A stretch of 52,275 nt of DNA from a virus, in IMG/VR virus record IMGVR_UViG_3300002835_000266, positions 1 through 52,275 of that record. One strand, written 5' to 3'. This document shows positions 41,087-49,962 of the stretch, one piece after another. Numbering within the stretch: position 1 is the first letter of the stretch; the number at the start of each line of letters is the position of its first letter. Position numbers and translations under genes: made by a program. The notes below the pieces were generated by a model that was not told the origin of the DNA, ran no database searches, and saw nothing but the letters and a program-made list of their open reading frames with translations.

Positions 41087-41515
41087 TTAAAGCTCCACAA
41101 TATCAATTTTTCCGTTAGCATTTTCCGGGACAATAACCCAAGATACAGTCGCCTCATCCCAAGTGTAATACGGAGGGCTGTTCGGCTCCGGCATTGGCAC
41201 GGGTGATTCCCACAAATACGAAAAGCTGTTCATGACCCATGAAGGATAGGGCGACGGAGACGCAAAGCCCCCACCCTCTGGTCCGTTGGGTAGCCACGTA
41301 AAGCCAATCCCTGCAAAGTTCTTGCGAAACGCTTTGGACTGGTCGGGATCAGGTGTATTGGTGTTGGGGGTGTAATACACGCCGCCATGCGTGTTATAGC
41401 TGGTTTGCACCCAAGTTGCTGGGTCGCCCCAGCTACCCGTGTCAATCTCTGCTTGGTCAATGACCAGCACGCGCCGGACAATGCTGTTCTCGTCGATTTG
41501 GGCAAATTGGCTCAT
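41087..41515 (-). CDS. Conserved phage virion-region protein (142 aa)
   Basis: N-terminal MSQFAQIDENSIVRRVLVID, a WVQTSYNTHGGVYY block, then RKNFAGIGFTWL and a PYPSW motif. This pattern recurs in many marine and freshwater phages next to tail-fibre genes. Function unknown; likely a minor tail or fibre-associated protein. ATGA overlap with the glycine-rich adhesin gene. Confidence 0.75.
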   Translation of the reverse strand: MSQFAQIDENSIVRRVLVIDQAEIDTGSWGDPATWVQTSYNTHGGVYYTPNTNTPDPDQSKAFRKNFAGIGFTWLPNGPEGGGFASPSPYPSWVMNSFSYLWESPVPMPEPNSPPYYTWDEATVSWVIVPENANGKIDIVEL

Positions 41516-42543
41516 GCTGTAAATGTCCCAGAGGATGTGAAGGTGTGGTATGTATAGCCGCCAGCAGAAGTGACTGTGCCGCCAGTGCCGCGCTGGGAGC
41601 CTGCATAACGGATGATGACGACGCCTGAACCGCCGCTGCGTCCAACACCGCTGTAAACGGTAGCCCCGCCACCGCCACCGCCTGAGTTTGCCGCCCCGTC
41701 TGTTGCGGCAGTATCTACCCCCGAAGCTCCACCCCCGCCTAGACTTCCCGCAGCACCGACATTATAAGCAACAGTACTGTACCCGTATGGTGTGGCAAAT
41801 GCAGTAGAACCGCCGCCCCCTGCATACGCAATACCGTTTAACCACACCTTTCCAGCCCCGCCAACACCCCCAGAGGCCATGCCACTGGCAGTCCCCGCAG
41901 CATTTGCACCGCCGCCGCTGCCGCTCCGAGCCACCCGGTAAAAATTGTTATACCCTTGGTAAACGTCGGTAGCTGTGGCGGTGCCTCCGTTGTTTCCTTG
42001 CCCGGAAATTCCAGTCCCGGCAGTGAATGATGGGTAGGTAGAAGCACCGCCGCCAGACCCGCCACTTGTGGCACCAGCGGCGCTGGCGGCTCCGCCAGCC
42101 CCACCGCCTATAGAAGTAGTGCTATTGAACGACGAATTATTGCCGCTACCGCCTGTAGCGGCACTGGGGGCACTTACCGCTGCACCACCTGACCCTACTG
42201 TCGCTGTGTATGAAGCCCCAGATGCAACAGTTATTGCTGAAATGGCTTGGTAACCGCCAGCGCCGCCGCCCCCTTGCCCAAGATAGGACCCCCAACCCGG
42301 CTGCCCGGTCCCACCTGCACCACCACCAGCAACAACCAAATATTCAATGGTGTAGGCGTTCGCTTTTCCATACAACGAGTTCATGCTCCACGAGGTGCCG
42401 CTACCACCAACACCTGCAAGAGTGCGGACTGCTGCATCGTTCATTGAGATAGTCGCGGTCAGGCTCAGACCGAGTTCTTGAGCGACACTGACTGGGCTTG
42501 ATGTGCCTCCCATGTTCAGGGGGCCGCTTGCTGGCATTACCAT
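41512..42543 (-). CDS. Glycine-rich tail adhesin (343 aa)
   Basis: After an N-terminal part (about 25-65, DAAVRTLAGVGGSGTSW, SLYGKA) the protein is dominated by Gly-rich segments (VVAGGGAGG, GGGGAGGY, GGGGGG) alternating with Ser/Ala/Thr strands, ending in TYHTFTSSGTFTA. This is the layout of phage glycine-rich fibre-tip adhesins, where Gly-rich loops form a polyproline-II brush and variable loops contact the receptor. Host-recognition role inferred. AAGGAG before the ATG. Confidence 0.8.
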   Translation of the reverse strand: MVMPASGPLNMGGTSSPVSVAQELGLSLTATISMNDAAVRTLAGVGGSGTSWSMNSLYGKANAYTIEYLVVAGGGAGGTGQPGWGSYLGQGGGGAGGYQAISAITVASGASYTATVGSGGAAVSAPSAATGGSGNNSSFNSTTSIGGGAGGAASAAGATSGGSGGGASTYPSFTAGTGISGQGNNGGTATATDVYQGYNNFYRVARSGSGGGANAAGTASGMASGGVGGAGKVWLNGIAYAGGGGSTAFATPYGYSTVAYNVGAAGSLGGGGASGVDTAATDGAANSGGGGGGATVYSGVGRSGGSGVVIIRYAGSQRGTGGTVTSAGGYTYHTFTSSGTFTA

Positions 42544-42552
42544 GTTCGCTCC

Positions 42553-43434
42553 TTATGGGGTGCCGTAGGCGGTTACGTTGTCTTTGGCGATCAGAGCGCC
42601 TGCGCTGCTGAACGAGGCAACCACTGTGCCGCCATACTTGATCACGAGCTTACCGCCTTCTTCCATGATTGTGAAGTTGGTTGTTGTCAGGCTTGTGACG
42701 GAGCCGCCCAGCGTGATGTTGCCCGTGGATGTCACCGTGCCCGAAAGCGTCAGGCCGTTGGCGGAGCCAGTACCTGCAACAGAAGAAACCGAGCCACCAC
42801 CAGTGCCTGCGCCGATGGCTGTGCGGAAGTCCGAAGCACTCAAAGATGAGACGGTGTTGTCTGCATTGAAACGTGGGAATGTCACCGCGCTTGGATTGGT
42901 GATCGTGAAGAGGTTGCCGCCCAGCGTTGTTGCGCCGAAGTTGGTCCGTGCCGCTGATGCAGTTGACGCGCCTGATCCACCAGAGGCAACAGGCAGGGCC
43001 GTCAGCAAAGTCAAGGAAGACAAGAAGCTGATCTGCTCGCCCACGTCTGTACCGTCGTTGTACACCACCGTGCGCGTACCGGGAGGGACTGCCACACCGG
43101 TCAGGCCAGACACCTTGACTGTCACAGCGAAGCTGGAGCCGTTGATGACGATGTAGGGCTTCTGGATAGCGGGAACATTCACCGTGCCCGCAGCAGACAC
43201 CGCGCCGGAGGCGATGTTCAAGCACAGTGCCCGGGCATCCTGAGCAGCCGTGGTGTTGGCCAGCGTCAGTGTGCACACGTTGGCTGTGAAGTCTGCTGCT
43301 TCCAGTGTCGCCATACCCGCAATGGCCTGCTCGATGGCAGTACCAATGTTGGAGTTGGTCGTGGTGCCCCAAGTGCCTGACTGCTCACCGTTGCCGATCA
43401 GCTCAAACTTTAGGTTGGAGAAGGTGCTTGACAT
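42553..43434 (-). CDS. Tail-fibre-like structural protein (293 aa)
   Basis: Beta-rich Thr/Ser/Gly/Val repeats (SGGSGASTASAARTNFGA, GTVTSTGNITLGG) typical of fibre or collar proteins. N-terminal part (SNLKFELIGNGEQSGTWGTT, AIEQAIAG) is a recognisable attachment-type segment. It belongs to the fibre set with the S74 protein and the glycine-rich adhesin. AAAGGA before the ATG. Confidence 0.72.
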   Translation of the reverse strand: MSSTFSNLKFELIGNGEQSGTWGTTTNSNIGTAIEQAIAGMATLEAADFTANVCTLTLANTTAAQDARALCLNIASGAVSAAGTVNVPAIQKPYIVINGSSFAVTVKVSGLTGVAVPPGTRTVVYNDGTDVGEQISFLSSLTLLTALPVASGGSGASTASAARTNFGATTLGGNLFTITNPSAVTFPRFNADNTVSSLSASDFRTAIGAGTGGGSVSSVAGTGSANGLTLSGTVTSTGNITLGGSVTSLTTTNFTIMEEGGKLVIKYGGTVVASFSSAGALIAKDNVTAYGTP

Positions 43435-43436
43435 GA

Positions 43437-45773
43437 TTATCCTTTCGCCTCAAGGGCGGCTATGCGAGCTTCGAGCGCAACAACACGTTCCGCCAACTTT
43501 ACAGCAGCAACAAGGGCTGCGTTTCCGTATGCGAGGGTGAGGTTGCCTTTTTCATCAGTCTGGACCACCTCTGGCAAAAACGCCTGCATTTGCTGAGCGG
43601 ACACACCGGCCTGCCGGTCGTCTGAATCAATCCGGGTGTATGTGCCGTGCTTGATCTTTGCCAACTGCGAAAGAAAATCACCGGGTAAATCGGCCCAGTC
43701 TTTTTTCAATCGCTCATCAGAATACGCAGTGACGTTGCCCGTGCAGACCAAGTTGCCAGCGTTTAGGTTGTAGTTTGTCCCGTCCCAGTACAGGTAGTGA
43801 GAGCCCGCGCTGCTGAGGTAGATTACCCCGGTTGTACCGCCACTTCGGTATGCAGTCATATCTCCGTTGACCGCAGTAATTCCAGTACTGACGCCGGATG
43901 TGTTTGGAGTGGCGGTAAGTCTTGTAACTGAAACCGTCCCCGCGCTGAAGTTGCCAGAGGCATCCCGAGCAACGAGCGTTGAAACGGTGTTGGCGCTTGT
44001 TGCGTTCGATGTGACGGTGAACGTCGCGTTGCCTGATTGGTTGGCGGTGAATGTCTGAGAACCCGACAGGCCAGTGCCCGACACGTTCATTGTGAGCGTG
44101 CCGTTGTTGACGTTGGCCGCTGTGGTAGCCGTCGTAGCGTTACCGCTCAGTGCCGCAGTGATCGTGCCTGCGCTGAAGTTGCCCGAGGCGTCACGCGCTA
44201 CGACCTTGCTGGCCGTGTTGGCGGATGTGGCGTCCACTGCCGCAGTGACTGCGCCAGAGCCGTTGTAGCTTGTACCGGTCAGATACGAACCCAATGTCAA
44301 AGCGTTCAGGTTGCTGCCCAAGGCCACACCCGAGATCGTGCCAGCACTCCATGTGAACGCAGAGCCGTTCCAGTTCAGAACTTGGTTGGAGGCTGTGGGC
44401 GCTACCGCGAATGTCGTGGCCCCTGATCCGGTCTGGTACGCAATCTGGTTGGCCGCGCCGCCTGCAAGGTTGGTCGCTGTGGTTGCGCTTGTTGCCGAAC
44501 CGCTCAGTGTGGCCGTGATAGTCCCGGCGCTGAAGTTGCCCGATGCGTCACGCGCCACGACCTTGGAAGCAGTGTTGGCGTCCGTGGCATCCACGGCAAA
44601 AGTGCGGGCTGCGGAGCCATCAAACGTGCCGCCAGAAGTCAGGAACGTGCCCGCTGTCAGAGCGTTGGCCACCGAGCCAGCTTGGCCTGAGATGTTGCCC
44701 GACACCGCTGCGCCCGAGATGGCGATGGCCGTGGGGGTGACGCCTGTGACTTGACCTTGTGCGTTCGTGGTGATTACCGGCACCGTAGCGGCATCGCCGT
44801 ATGTGCCAGCAGTACCCGTGTTGGTGATGCTGAACTGTGTGCCAGAGAGGGTCAAGCCCGTGCCTGCGCTGTAAATCTGCGCGGAGCTGATCTGGGCAAA
44901 CGTGATGTTGGTTGTGCCAAACGTGATGACGCCGGTCGTGTTGCAGGTGTATGTCTCACCTGCGCCTGTTGCGCCTTGCTGCACAAAAACGGTAGAGCCT
45001 TCGCTCAAGCCCGCAGCATTGTTGATGACGTAAGTGTCCGCATCACTGGAGCGAGTCAAAATCCAGTTGGTCGATCCCGAGCCCACGTTTGTCACCACGT
45101 AGATACCGTTTTGTGTCTGGGTAGTCTGCTGATACACCAACACGCGATCCGCCACGCTGACCGTCACACCATCAATTACCAAGGCAGCTTGTGCCCCTGC
45201 GTTGGTCAGAGTTGCGCCCACACCGGCGGTGCCGTTGTTGTACGTTGCGTTCAGGTTGATCGGTGCTTCCACCCGCACTGGCTGGTGGAAGTGGATGCCG
45301 CTCGCTATGAGCGCATCGACGTAGGTCTTGTTGACCAAATCGTTTGCGCTGGCAGGTGCTGTTGAAACCGTGCCCGCTGTAATGTTGGCGGTGGTGATGT
45401 TGGCCGTGCTCGCACCCAAGGTGCCGATGTCCAGCACCGAAACGGCAGAGCCCGCTGCGTCCAGATACACCGCACGCGAAGATGGGTATGTGACAAACAC
45501 GTCCTTGGAGCCAGCGCCAAAGTTCACCAGAGAACCAGCGTTGCTGGACGACACCACGGTTGTGCGCGACAGGGTTGTGCCCGAGGATGTGTAAGTGCCG
45601 ACGCCCACTTCCCAAGCGCCAGATGCCGAGTCCACAATGGCGTAGAAGGTCTGGTTGCCGTCACCAACAGCGGCAAAGGACTGGAACCCTGCGGCTGCGC
45701 CAGCCAACGTAACCGTGCCGGTGCCGGTTGTTGTGGTCGTTTCCTTGACGCGATCTTTGAGTACCAATGCCAT
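43437..45773 (-). CDS. Tail fibre with peptidase S74 chaperone domain (778 aa)
   Basis: Long beta-helical fibre ending in an intramolecular chaperone. Repeats in the middle (VARDASGNFSAGT with three copies, SANTASKV) build the shaft. The C-terminal 94 residues start SDERLKKD (S685, K690), the Ser/Lys dyad of the S74 auto-protease, followed by an ALEARIAALEAKG coiled-coil. The domain assembles the trimer and then cuts itself off. AAGGA before the ATG. Confidence 0.9.
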   Translation of the reverse strand: MALVLKDRVKETTTTTGTGTVTLAGAAAGFQSFAAVGDGNQTFYAIVDSASGAWEVGVGTYTSSGTTLSRTTVVSSSNAGSLVNFGAGSKDVFVTYPSSRAVYLDAAGSAVSVLDIGTLGASTANITTANITAGTVSTAPASANDLVNKTYVDALIASGIHFHQPVRVEAPINLNATYNNGTAGVGATLTNAGAQAALVIDGVTVSVADRVLVYQQTTQTQNGIYVVTNVGSGSTNWILTRSSDADTYVINNAAGLSEGSTVFVQQGATGAGETYTCNTTGVITFGTTNITFAQISSAQIYSAGTGLTLSGTQFSITNTGTAGTYGDAATVPVITTNAQGQVTGVTPTAIAISGAAVSGNISGQAGSVANALTAGTFLTSGGTFDGSAARTFAVDATDANTASKVVARDASGNFSAGTITATLSGSATSATTATNLAGGAANQIAYQTGSGATTFAVAPTASNQVLNWNGSAFTWSAGTISGVALGSNLNALTLGSYLTGTSYNGSGAVTAAVDATSANTASKVVARDASGNFSAGTITAALSGNATTATTAANVNNGTLTMNVSGTGLSGSQTFTANQSGNATFTVTSNATSANTVSTLVARDASGNFSAGTVSVTRLTATPNTSGVSTGITAVNGDMTAYRSGGTTGVIYLSSAGSHYLYWDGTNYNLNAGNLVCTGNVTAYSDERLKKDWADLPGDFLSQLAKIKHGTYTRIDSDDRQAGVSAQQMQAFLPEVVQTDEKGNLTLAYGNAALVAAVKLAERVVALEARIAALEAKG
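43940..44605 (-). repeat. Imperfect repeats in the S74 fibre gene
   Basis: Three copies of a roughly 50-nt unit coding VARDASGNFSAGT (near 43944-43995, 44173-44222, 44530-44580). Such repeats can recombine and lengthen or shorten the fibre shaft. Confidence 0.75.
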
Positions 45774-45782
45774 TTTGAGTCC

Positions 45783-46466
45783 TTACGATGGTATCTGCGT
45801 CCAGCCGGGGGACTGCACATCGTTGATATTTTGCCAGTTCGGTGTCTGGCTGTCGTCAATCGTGGCCCAGACCAACACCCCTCCGATGTTGATGTAAAGC
45901 TGCACGCCGGTCAGGTAGACGTTCTTGTCTTTGACTGCGCCCAGAGTGCTCAGGGCGCTGACAGCTTCCGCCATGGTGCCCGTGAAATTTACTTGAGCCA
46001 CTTGGGTGGCCGCGCCCGTGGCGCTCTCTGCGATGGCCACGGAGATCAGCAGGCCTCTGGCCATGTCGTCAGTGCCCGTGGCGGTCTCAGCCTGCGCCGC
46101 CAAGAAAGTGCCCACAGCAGTCTGTGCTGCCGTGCCGGTGGTGCTTTCCGCCTGTGCAGCCAAGAAGGTGCCAATGGCCGTCTGGGTTGCTGTAGCTTCG
46201 GCCTGCTCAAGCATGCTGGCCACCATGGTGGCGATCACCGACTGCACGTTGGCTGCGGTGGCGGATTCTTCCTGCGCGGGCCTGAACGTGGCCGTAGCTA
46301 CCTGCGCCTGCTGGCCGGTCACCGCCTCGTCAATGAGGCCCCCGCGAACAAGGCTCGGCACTGCGAAAACGCTCCCCGCCAAAGCCGTCTCGGCCTGCGC
46401 GACGGCAAACGTATTCCCGCCTAAAGAGGCGAAGGGTGCTTGGGCAAAAGTGACATCACCAAACAC
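45783..46466 (-). CDS. Repetitive virion-region protein, GTG start (227 aa)
   Basis: Ala/Thr-rich protein with an imperfectly repeated QTAIGTFLAAQAE unit in the middle (about 95-135). The C-terminal part (WATIDDSQTPNWQNINDVQS) is a compact beta module seen in other phage proteins. Likely a minor tail or fibre-linked protein. GTG start 6 nt after AGGGG. Confidence 0.65.
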   Translation of the reverse strand: MFGDVTFAQAPFASLGGNTFAVAQAETALAGSVFAVPSLVRGGLIDEAVTGQQAQVATATFRPAQEESATAANVQSVIATMVASMLEQAEATATQTAIGTFLAAQAESTTGTAAQTAVGTFLAAQAETATGTDDMARGLLISVAIAESATGAATQVAQVNFTGTMAEAVSALSTLGAVKDKNVYLTGVQLYINIGGVLVWATIDDSQTPNWQNINDVQSPGWTQIPS

Positions 46467-46478
46467 CGCTTGCCCCTA

Positions 46479-47057
46479 TCAGGCCGCGTCGAGCGAGAAG
46501 GTGTAGGTCACATTCAGCGTGTCGCCGTTGTCCACCGTCTTGTCGCCGCCAGTAAAGTCACCAGCCGAGAACAAGATGCCAGACGTGCCGCTGTTCACAC
46601 TGGCCAAGAACGCGCCAGCCACCACCGTGCCGTTCACCAGCATGGCAAACGAGGAAGGAGCTGCGGAGTTCGAGATCACCGATGGATCAGCCGTGGTGGC
46701 CGTGCCGAACGTCACTGCCTTGCGGTTGCCGGTGTAGGCTGTGCCGGGCACCAGTTCTGTCCATCCTGCGTGCGAAGCCAGCGTGTCAGCAGCGGCAAAG
46801 GTTGTGCCGGAGCCGGGGCCTTGGACCAAGCCAAGGAACCAAGCAGACGTGTAGCCAGAAGCAGCGAAATACTTGCTGTTCATGTCCTGCAGGCCTTGGT
46901 TGACCACGAGGTTGTGGAAGGTGTCAGACCACTTCTCTTTGCCGTCTGCGCCCACGCAGGTGACGGTGAACACACCGCCCGCGCCCACGCGCTCACCGCC
47001 TACACGGTTTGTGATCAGGCCTGCTGTAACGCTGTCGGCTGCTTTGCTGTGTTCCAT
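46479..47057 (-). CDS. Structural protein, tail or head decoration-like (192 aa)
   Basis: Beta-rich protein with Gly/Thr/Ser content typical of virion surface proteins: KYFAASGYTSAWFLGL and DGKEKWSDTFHNLVVNQG near the N-terminus. No assigned family. AAGGACACATC precedes the ATG. Sits between adaptor-like and fibre genes. Confidence 0.65.
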   Translation of the reverse strand: MEHSKAADSVTAGLITNRVGGERVGAGGVFTVTCVGADGKEKWSDTFHNLVVNQGLQDMNSKYFAASGYTSAWFLGLVQGPGSGTTFAAADTLASHAGWTELVPGTAYTGNRKAVTFGTATTADPSVISNSAAPSSFAMLVNGTVVAGAFLASVNSGTSGILFSAGDFTGGDKTVDNGDTLNVTYTFSLDAA

Positions 47058-47066
47058 GATGTGTCC

Positions 47067-47513
47067 TTATGAGATGCGCACGATTGCGCTGTTGGCATCG
47101 GCAGTTGGGAAAATGACTTGGAAGGTGTCGTTGCTCACGGTCTTGTCAGCGCCGAAGTCGAGAACAGCCACGGACTTGTTGCCCTCTGTGCTGTTGTAGA
47201 TCAACGCGCCCCGGGCTGTGAAGGTTGAGCTTGTCCAAGAGGTGTTGGCAAAGCTGAAGTAGGCCGTGGGCACGTTGGCGCTGTTGTTTGCAGCCACAGG
47301 TGTGGTCGTAATGACCAGTGTGTTGCCGCCAGCCACGTAACCCGTACCAACGACTTCACCTGATGTCGTGTAAACAGCCGTGGAGCCGTCCAGATTGGCG
47401 GCAGCGGTGTACAGCGCGATCTTGAACGTGTCGGGCGATGTCGGTCCAAAGTTGTGAATGCCCTGCGGCAGCTCCACCTTGAACGATGTGGTTGCGGTTT
47501 GCGCGATTGTCAT
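47067..47513 (-). CDS. Structural protein, tail-region (148 aa)
   Basis: Beta-rich protein (FKVELPQGIHNF, TFKIALYTAAANL, FQVIFPTADAN), the pattern of small phage structural proteins. Starts in an ATGA overlap with the adaptor-like gene. Function inferred from context. Confidence 0.65.
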   Translation of the reverse strand: MTIAQTATTSFKVELPQGIHNFGPTSPDTFKIALYTAAANLDGSTAVYTTSGEVVGTGYVAGGNTLVITTTPVAANNSANVPTAYFSFANTSWTSSTFTARGALIYNSTEGNKSVAVLDFGADKTVSNDTFQVIFPTADANSAIVRIS

Positions 47514-48163
47514 GACACTTTGATCCTTGTCTGACCGTCACGGTATGTGTCGGTGCGTTGTTTGCCGTCACCCAAGTTCTTGAGCAGCGCAATTGCCTGC
47601 ATGTACATGTCTTGGTACAGCTTCACCATGTCAGCCTCGCCCTTCATGAAGCGAATGGCCTCTACCAGTGCGCCGTTGAGCAAAGCAGAATCGAAGTTCT
47701 CACCCAGCCACGTCTCACCTGCGGTCACGATGGACTCGGGGTAGTAGTAGTAGTGCAGCTCAGCCGCGTAAGTGGCGTCCGGTGTGGGTCCCAAGATGAA
47801 CGTCAGCTCATTCACGTCGTTCGACTGAGGGCCGAAGATGGCGTAGTGCTTGGGCTTGCCGGTAGTAGCCGGATTGGGGTACGCCTGACGGATGAAGTTC
47901 ACGTCCTTGTCCAGCAGGAACTCGTAGTTCCCGCCTGCAGCCGGGTAGATGGCCAACGAGTACACCGACAGAAAATCATTCGGAGCAGCCAGATACTTGT
48001 TGTTCGCAGTCAACGTGCCAGTGACGTTCTTGCGCAAGTTGGCCAACTGCACCGTGTTGTAGATTTTCTGTTCCGCCTGCTGCGTGAACATGGCGTACTG
48101 CTCCTCTGTGAACTCGTTTTCACAGATGTCAGCAATGTTGATCTTCAGCTCGGCGTAGTTCAT
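47510..48163 (-). CDS. Head-tail adaptor-like protein (217 aa)
   Basis: N-terminal helix (MNYAELKINIADICENEFTE), a VYSLAIYPAAGGNYEFLLDK strand region, YYYYPES, then WLGENFDSALLNGALVEAIRFMKGEADMVKLYQDMYMQA helices. This layout is common in phage adaptor/connector proteins (P22 gp4-like). One of two such proteins in the window. Probably bridges portal and tail. Confidence 0.72.
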   Translation of the reverse strand: MNYAELKINIADICENEFTEEQYAMFTQQAEQKIYNTVQLANLRKNVTGTLTANNKYLAAPNDFLSVYSLAIYPAAGGNYEFLLDKDVNFIRQAYPNPATTGKPKHYAIFGPQSNDVNELTFILGPTPDATYAAELHYYYYPESIVTAGETWLGENFDSALLNGALVEAIRFMKGEADMVKLYQDMYMQAIALLKNLGDGKQRTDTYRDGQTRIKVS

Positions 48164-48166
48164 GCT

Positions 48167-48439
48167 TTATGCCATTGGGCCTCGGGCCATGGTGCCCTTC
48201 GTGGCGCAGCCAGTACCACGGATTTTGATGCCGGTGGTCTTGACGTTATCCGCGCCGGGGTCGTTGGTGCTCACGCGGGGCGTGGCTGTGTACCGCGTCA
48301 TCTTGTTCGCGGCCAAGGTGTTGGGGTCTTTCATGACCTTCATGCCCGCGCCGGGCTTGCCGTCCATGGTGTGCGGCTTGGCGTAGACGGCAGCGTTGCC
48401 GACTTCCTTGCCCATCACTTTTTGACTGAATTTGGCCAT
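48167..48439 (-). CDS. Small basic Gly/Lys-rich protein (90 aa)
   Basis: Basic, Gly/Lys/Thr-rich, ending GTGCATKGTMARGPMA, related to the ends of other small proteins in this arm (KGxTKG). Probably a minor virion protein or DNA-associated peptide. Function unknown. Real gene context: tight spacing with the adaptor gene. Confidence 0.6.
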   Translation of the reverse strand: MAKFSQKVMGKEVGNAAVYAKPHTMDGKPGAGMKVMKDPNTLAANKMTRYTATPRVSTNDPGADNVKTTGIKIRGTGCATKGTMARGPMA

Positions 48440-48441
48440 GA

Positions 48442-48636
48442 TTAACCTCGCTTTTGTGCTGCGACCTTAGCCAAACCACGGCCCATGGTCTTCATGTCGA
48501 TGTTGCGCTTGCCACCGCCGCTTTTGCCGGGGCTTCCACCCCTCATCTCTTTGGCTGTGGGGCCGCTGTCGCCCAAGTTTTTACCTTCGGTTTTGCCTTT
48601 TTTGGCGATGCCGTCAGCAGATCGTGTGAATGCCAT
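48442..48636 (-). CDS. Small basic Gly/Lys-rich protein (64 aa)
   Basis: Begins FTRSADGIAKKGKTEGK, the same motif as in the 50240 and 50466 genes, and is rich in Lys and Gly throughout. AAGGAG lies 7 nt before the ATG. Function unknown; Lys/Gly-rich small proteins may bind DNA or act in virion assembly. Confidence 0.6.
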   Translation of the reverse strand: MAFTRSADGIAKKGKTEGKNLGDSGPTAKEMRGGSPGKSGGGKRNIDMKTMGRGLAKVAAQKRG

Positions 48637-48646
48637 GAGTAACTCC

Positions 48647-49036
48647 TTAAGATACCGATATTGTCACTGTGCCGATCTGCACAGTCAACGCCAATGTGTT
48701 GGGTGTCAAGAGCGTATCAAACGACCTTGATCCACCCACCGGGTTCCATCCCCACTGAATGTCCCGAGAGCCGCCAGACAGGTTGCCGTCGTCATTCAGG
48801 CCAGATGTCACGTAGGTGGTGTCCCTGCGTGGGTTTCTCAGCGCCTGCGGGTCATCCACAGGGAACGTGCCAAGCATCAACTGAGGCTGATCAGGGTCCC
48901 AGCATGCCGGGCACACCAGCAACTCGTACTTGCGCTGCTTGATGATCTCAGTTTTGAGCTTCTTGAGCTTGAACTGCTGCCCGCAGCGATCGCACATGGC
49001 AATTGCTTTATGGCCGGCTGCGAACCGATTCCCCAT
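48647..49036 (-). CDS. Zinc-ribbon protein (129 aa)
   Basis: CDRC (15-18) and CPAC (42-45) form a four-Cys zinc ribbon, followed by a beta-rich part ending TVQIGTVTISVS. Similar zinc-ribbon proteins occur in podovirus structural regions. One-nucleotide overlap with the upstream adaptor gene (TGATG). Could be a minor virion or regulatory protein. Confidence 0.68.
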   Translation of the reverse strand: MGNRFAAGHKAIAMCDRCGQQFKLKKLKTEIIKQRKYELLVCPACWDPDQPQLMLGTFPVDDPQALRNPRRDTTYVTSGLNDDGNLSGGSRDIQWGWNPVGGSRSFDTLLTPNTLALTVQIGTVTISVS

Positions 49037-49731
49037 CAGTAGCTCCCAATCCGGGCCGCGCGCGGCACAAATCGTACAGCTGCTTTCTCCCGGTCCTCAG
49101 AGGAGGCCAAATCCCATGCTTCGTCGTACTGCTGCTTGAGGATGCCCAAGCGCTCCATGCCGCCGGGAATCTTCAGGGCAAGGTGATACGCCAAACCGGC
49201 CGTCATGGCTTCGTAGAAACGGAACGGCATATCCATGGTGTTCACACCCGTGCCAGCGTCCTGCATGCGGCGCAAGCGCCAGTACACGAACACGTAGGGC
49301 TGGGAGTTGTCGGGCACCGGCCACACTGTGAAGCGGGGGGTGTCCAGCCGCTCAATCCAGACCTGAATGGGCCGGGCCTGCTGCAGCTTGTTGGGGATGG
49401 TGGCGTAGGTGGAGACGCTGATCCGGGTGATGGTCAGGTCGGCCTGCGTCGACGCGCTACCCGCGCCCGTGCGGATCACATGCTCCAGCAAGTCCACGGT
49501 GTCAGCCGGGAGGTTGTATGTCGCTTGGCCGGGGATCAAATTGATCATGCCCTGCTCATACGTGAACATGTTCAGGCCCTTGTTGGCCCACTGCGAGAAC
49601 ATCAGGTTTAGCGACCGGCTGGCGGTACGCAGGTCATAGCCCGTGCGCAGCTCGCCACCGGCGCGTTCGAAGGCCTCCTCCACGATCTCCGTGAGGTCCA
49701 TGTTGAACGCTGTGGTGCCTGATGTGGTCAT
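49036..49731 (-). CDS. Adaptor / tail-tube-like protein (231 aa)
   Basis: N-terminal helices (LTEIVEEAFERAGGE, ASRSLNLMFSQWANKGLNMF) followed by NLPADTVDLLEH and WIERLDTPRFTVWPVPD strands, and PFRFYEAMTAGLAYHLALKI. This resembles T7 gp11-like tail-tube A or P22 gp4-type adaptors. Paired with the 47510 gene, it suggests a two-component connector. Confidence 0.72.
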   Translation of the reverse strand: MTTSGTTAFNMDLTEIVEEAFERAGGELRTGYDLRTASRSLNLMFSQWANKGLNMFTYEQGMINLIPGQATYNLPADTVDLLEHVIRTGAGSASTQADLTITRISVSTYATIPNKLQQARPIQVWIERLDTPRFTVWPVPDNSQPYVFVYWRLRRMQDAGTGVNTMDMPFRFYEAMTAGLAYHLALKIPGGMERLGILKQQYDEAWDLASSEDREKAAVRFVPRAARIGSY

Positions 49732-49961
49732 CGGAAGCTCGCTGTCTTTTTGGCGATGGTCTTGGGCTGGGCCACAAACTGTTTGCCCGCCGCCTTACCA
49801 GCACGCTTGGCTTTTGTGGTGGCCGCATACTCTGCGGGGCTAAGCGATTTTATCGCCTTCTCCGGCAAATAGCGCTCACCTGTTTTTGACGACGGCTTTC
49901 CGCTCTTGGTGCGCCACTTCTGGTCGCCCCAGTCTTTGAGGGATTGCTGGGGCGCTTTCAT
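49728..49961 (-). CDS. Small basic protein (77 aa)
   Basis: Start 49961 gives a protein beginning MKAPQQSLKDWGDQKWRTKS, with a following KPSSKTGERYLPEKAI motif and a Lys/Ala-rich end. W-x(n)-SGKPSSKTGERY is a small motif I associate with phage proteins of the DUF5872/DUF6321 kind. Function unknown. Confidence 0.6.
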   Translation of the reverse strand: MKAPQQSLKDWGDQKWRTKSGKPSSKTGERYLPEKAIKSLSPAEYAATTKAKRAGKAAGKQFVAQPKTIAKKTASFR

Positions 49962-49962
49962 A

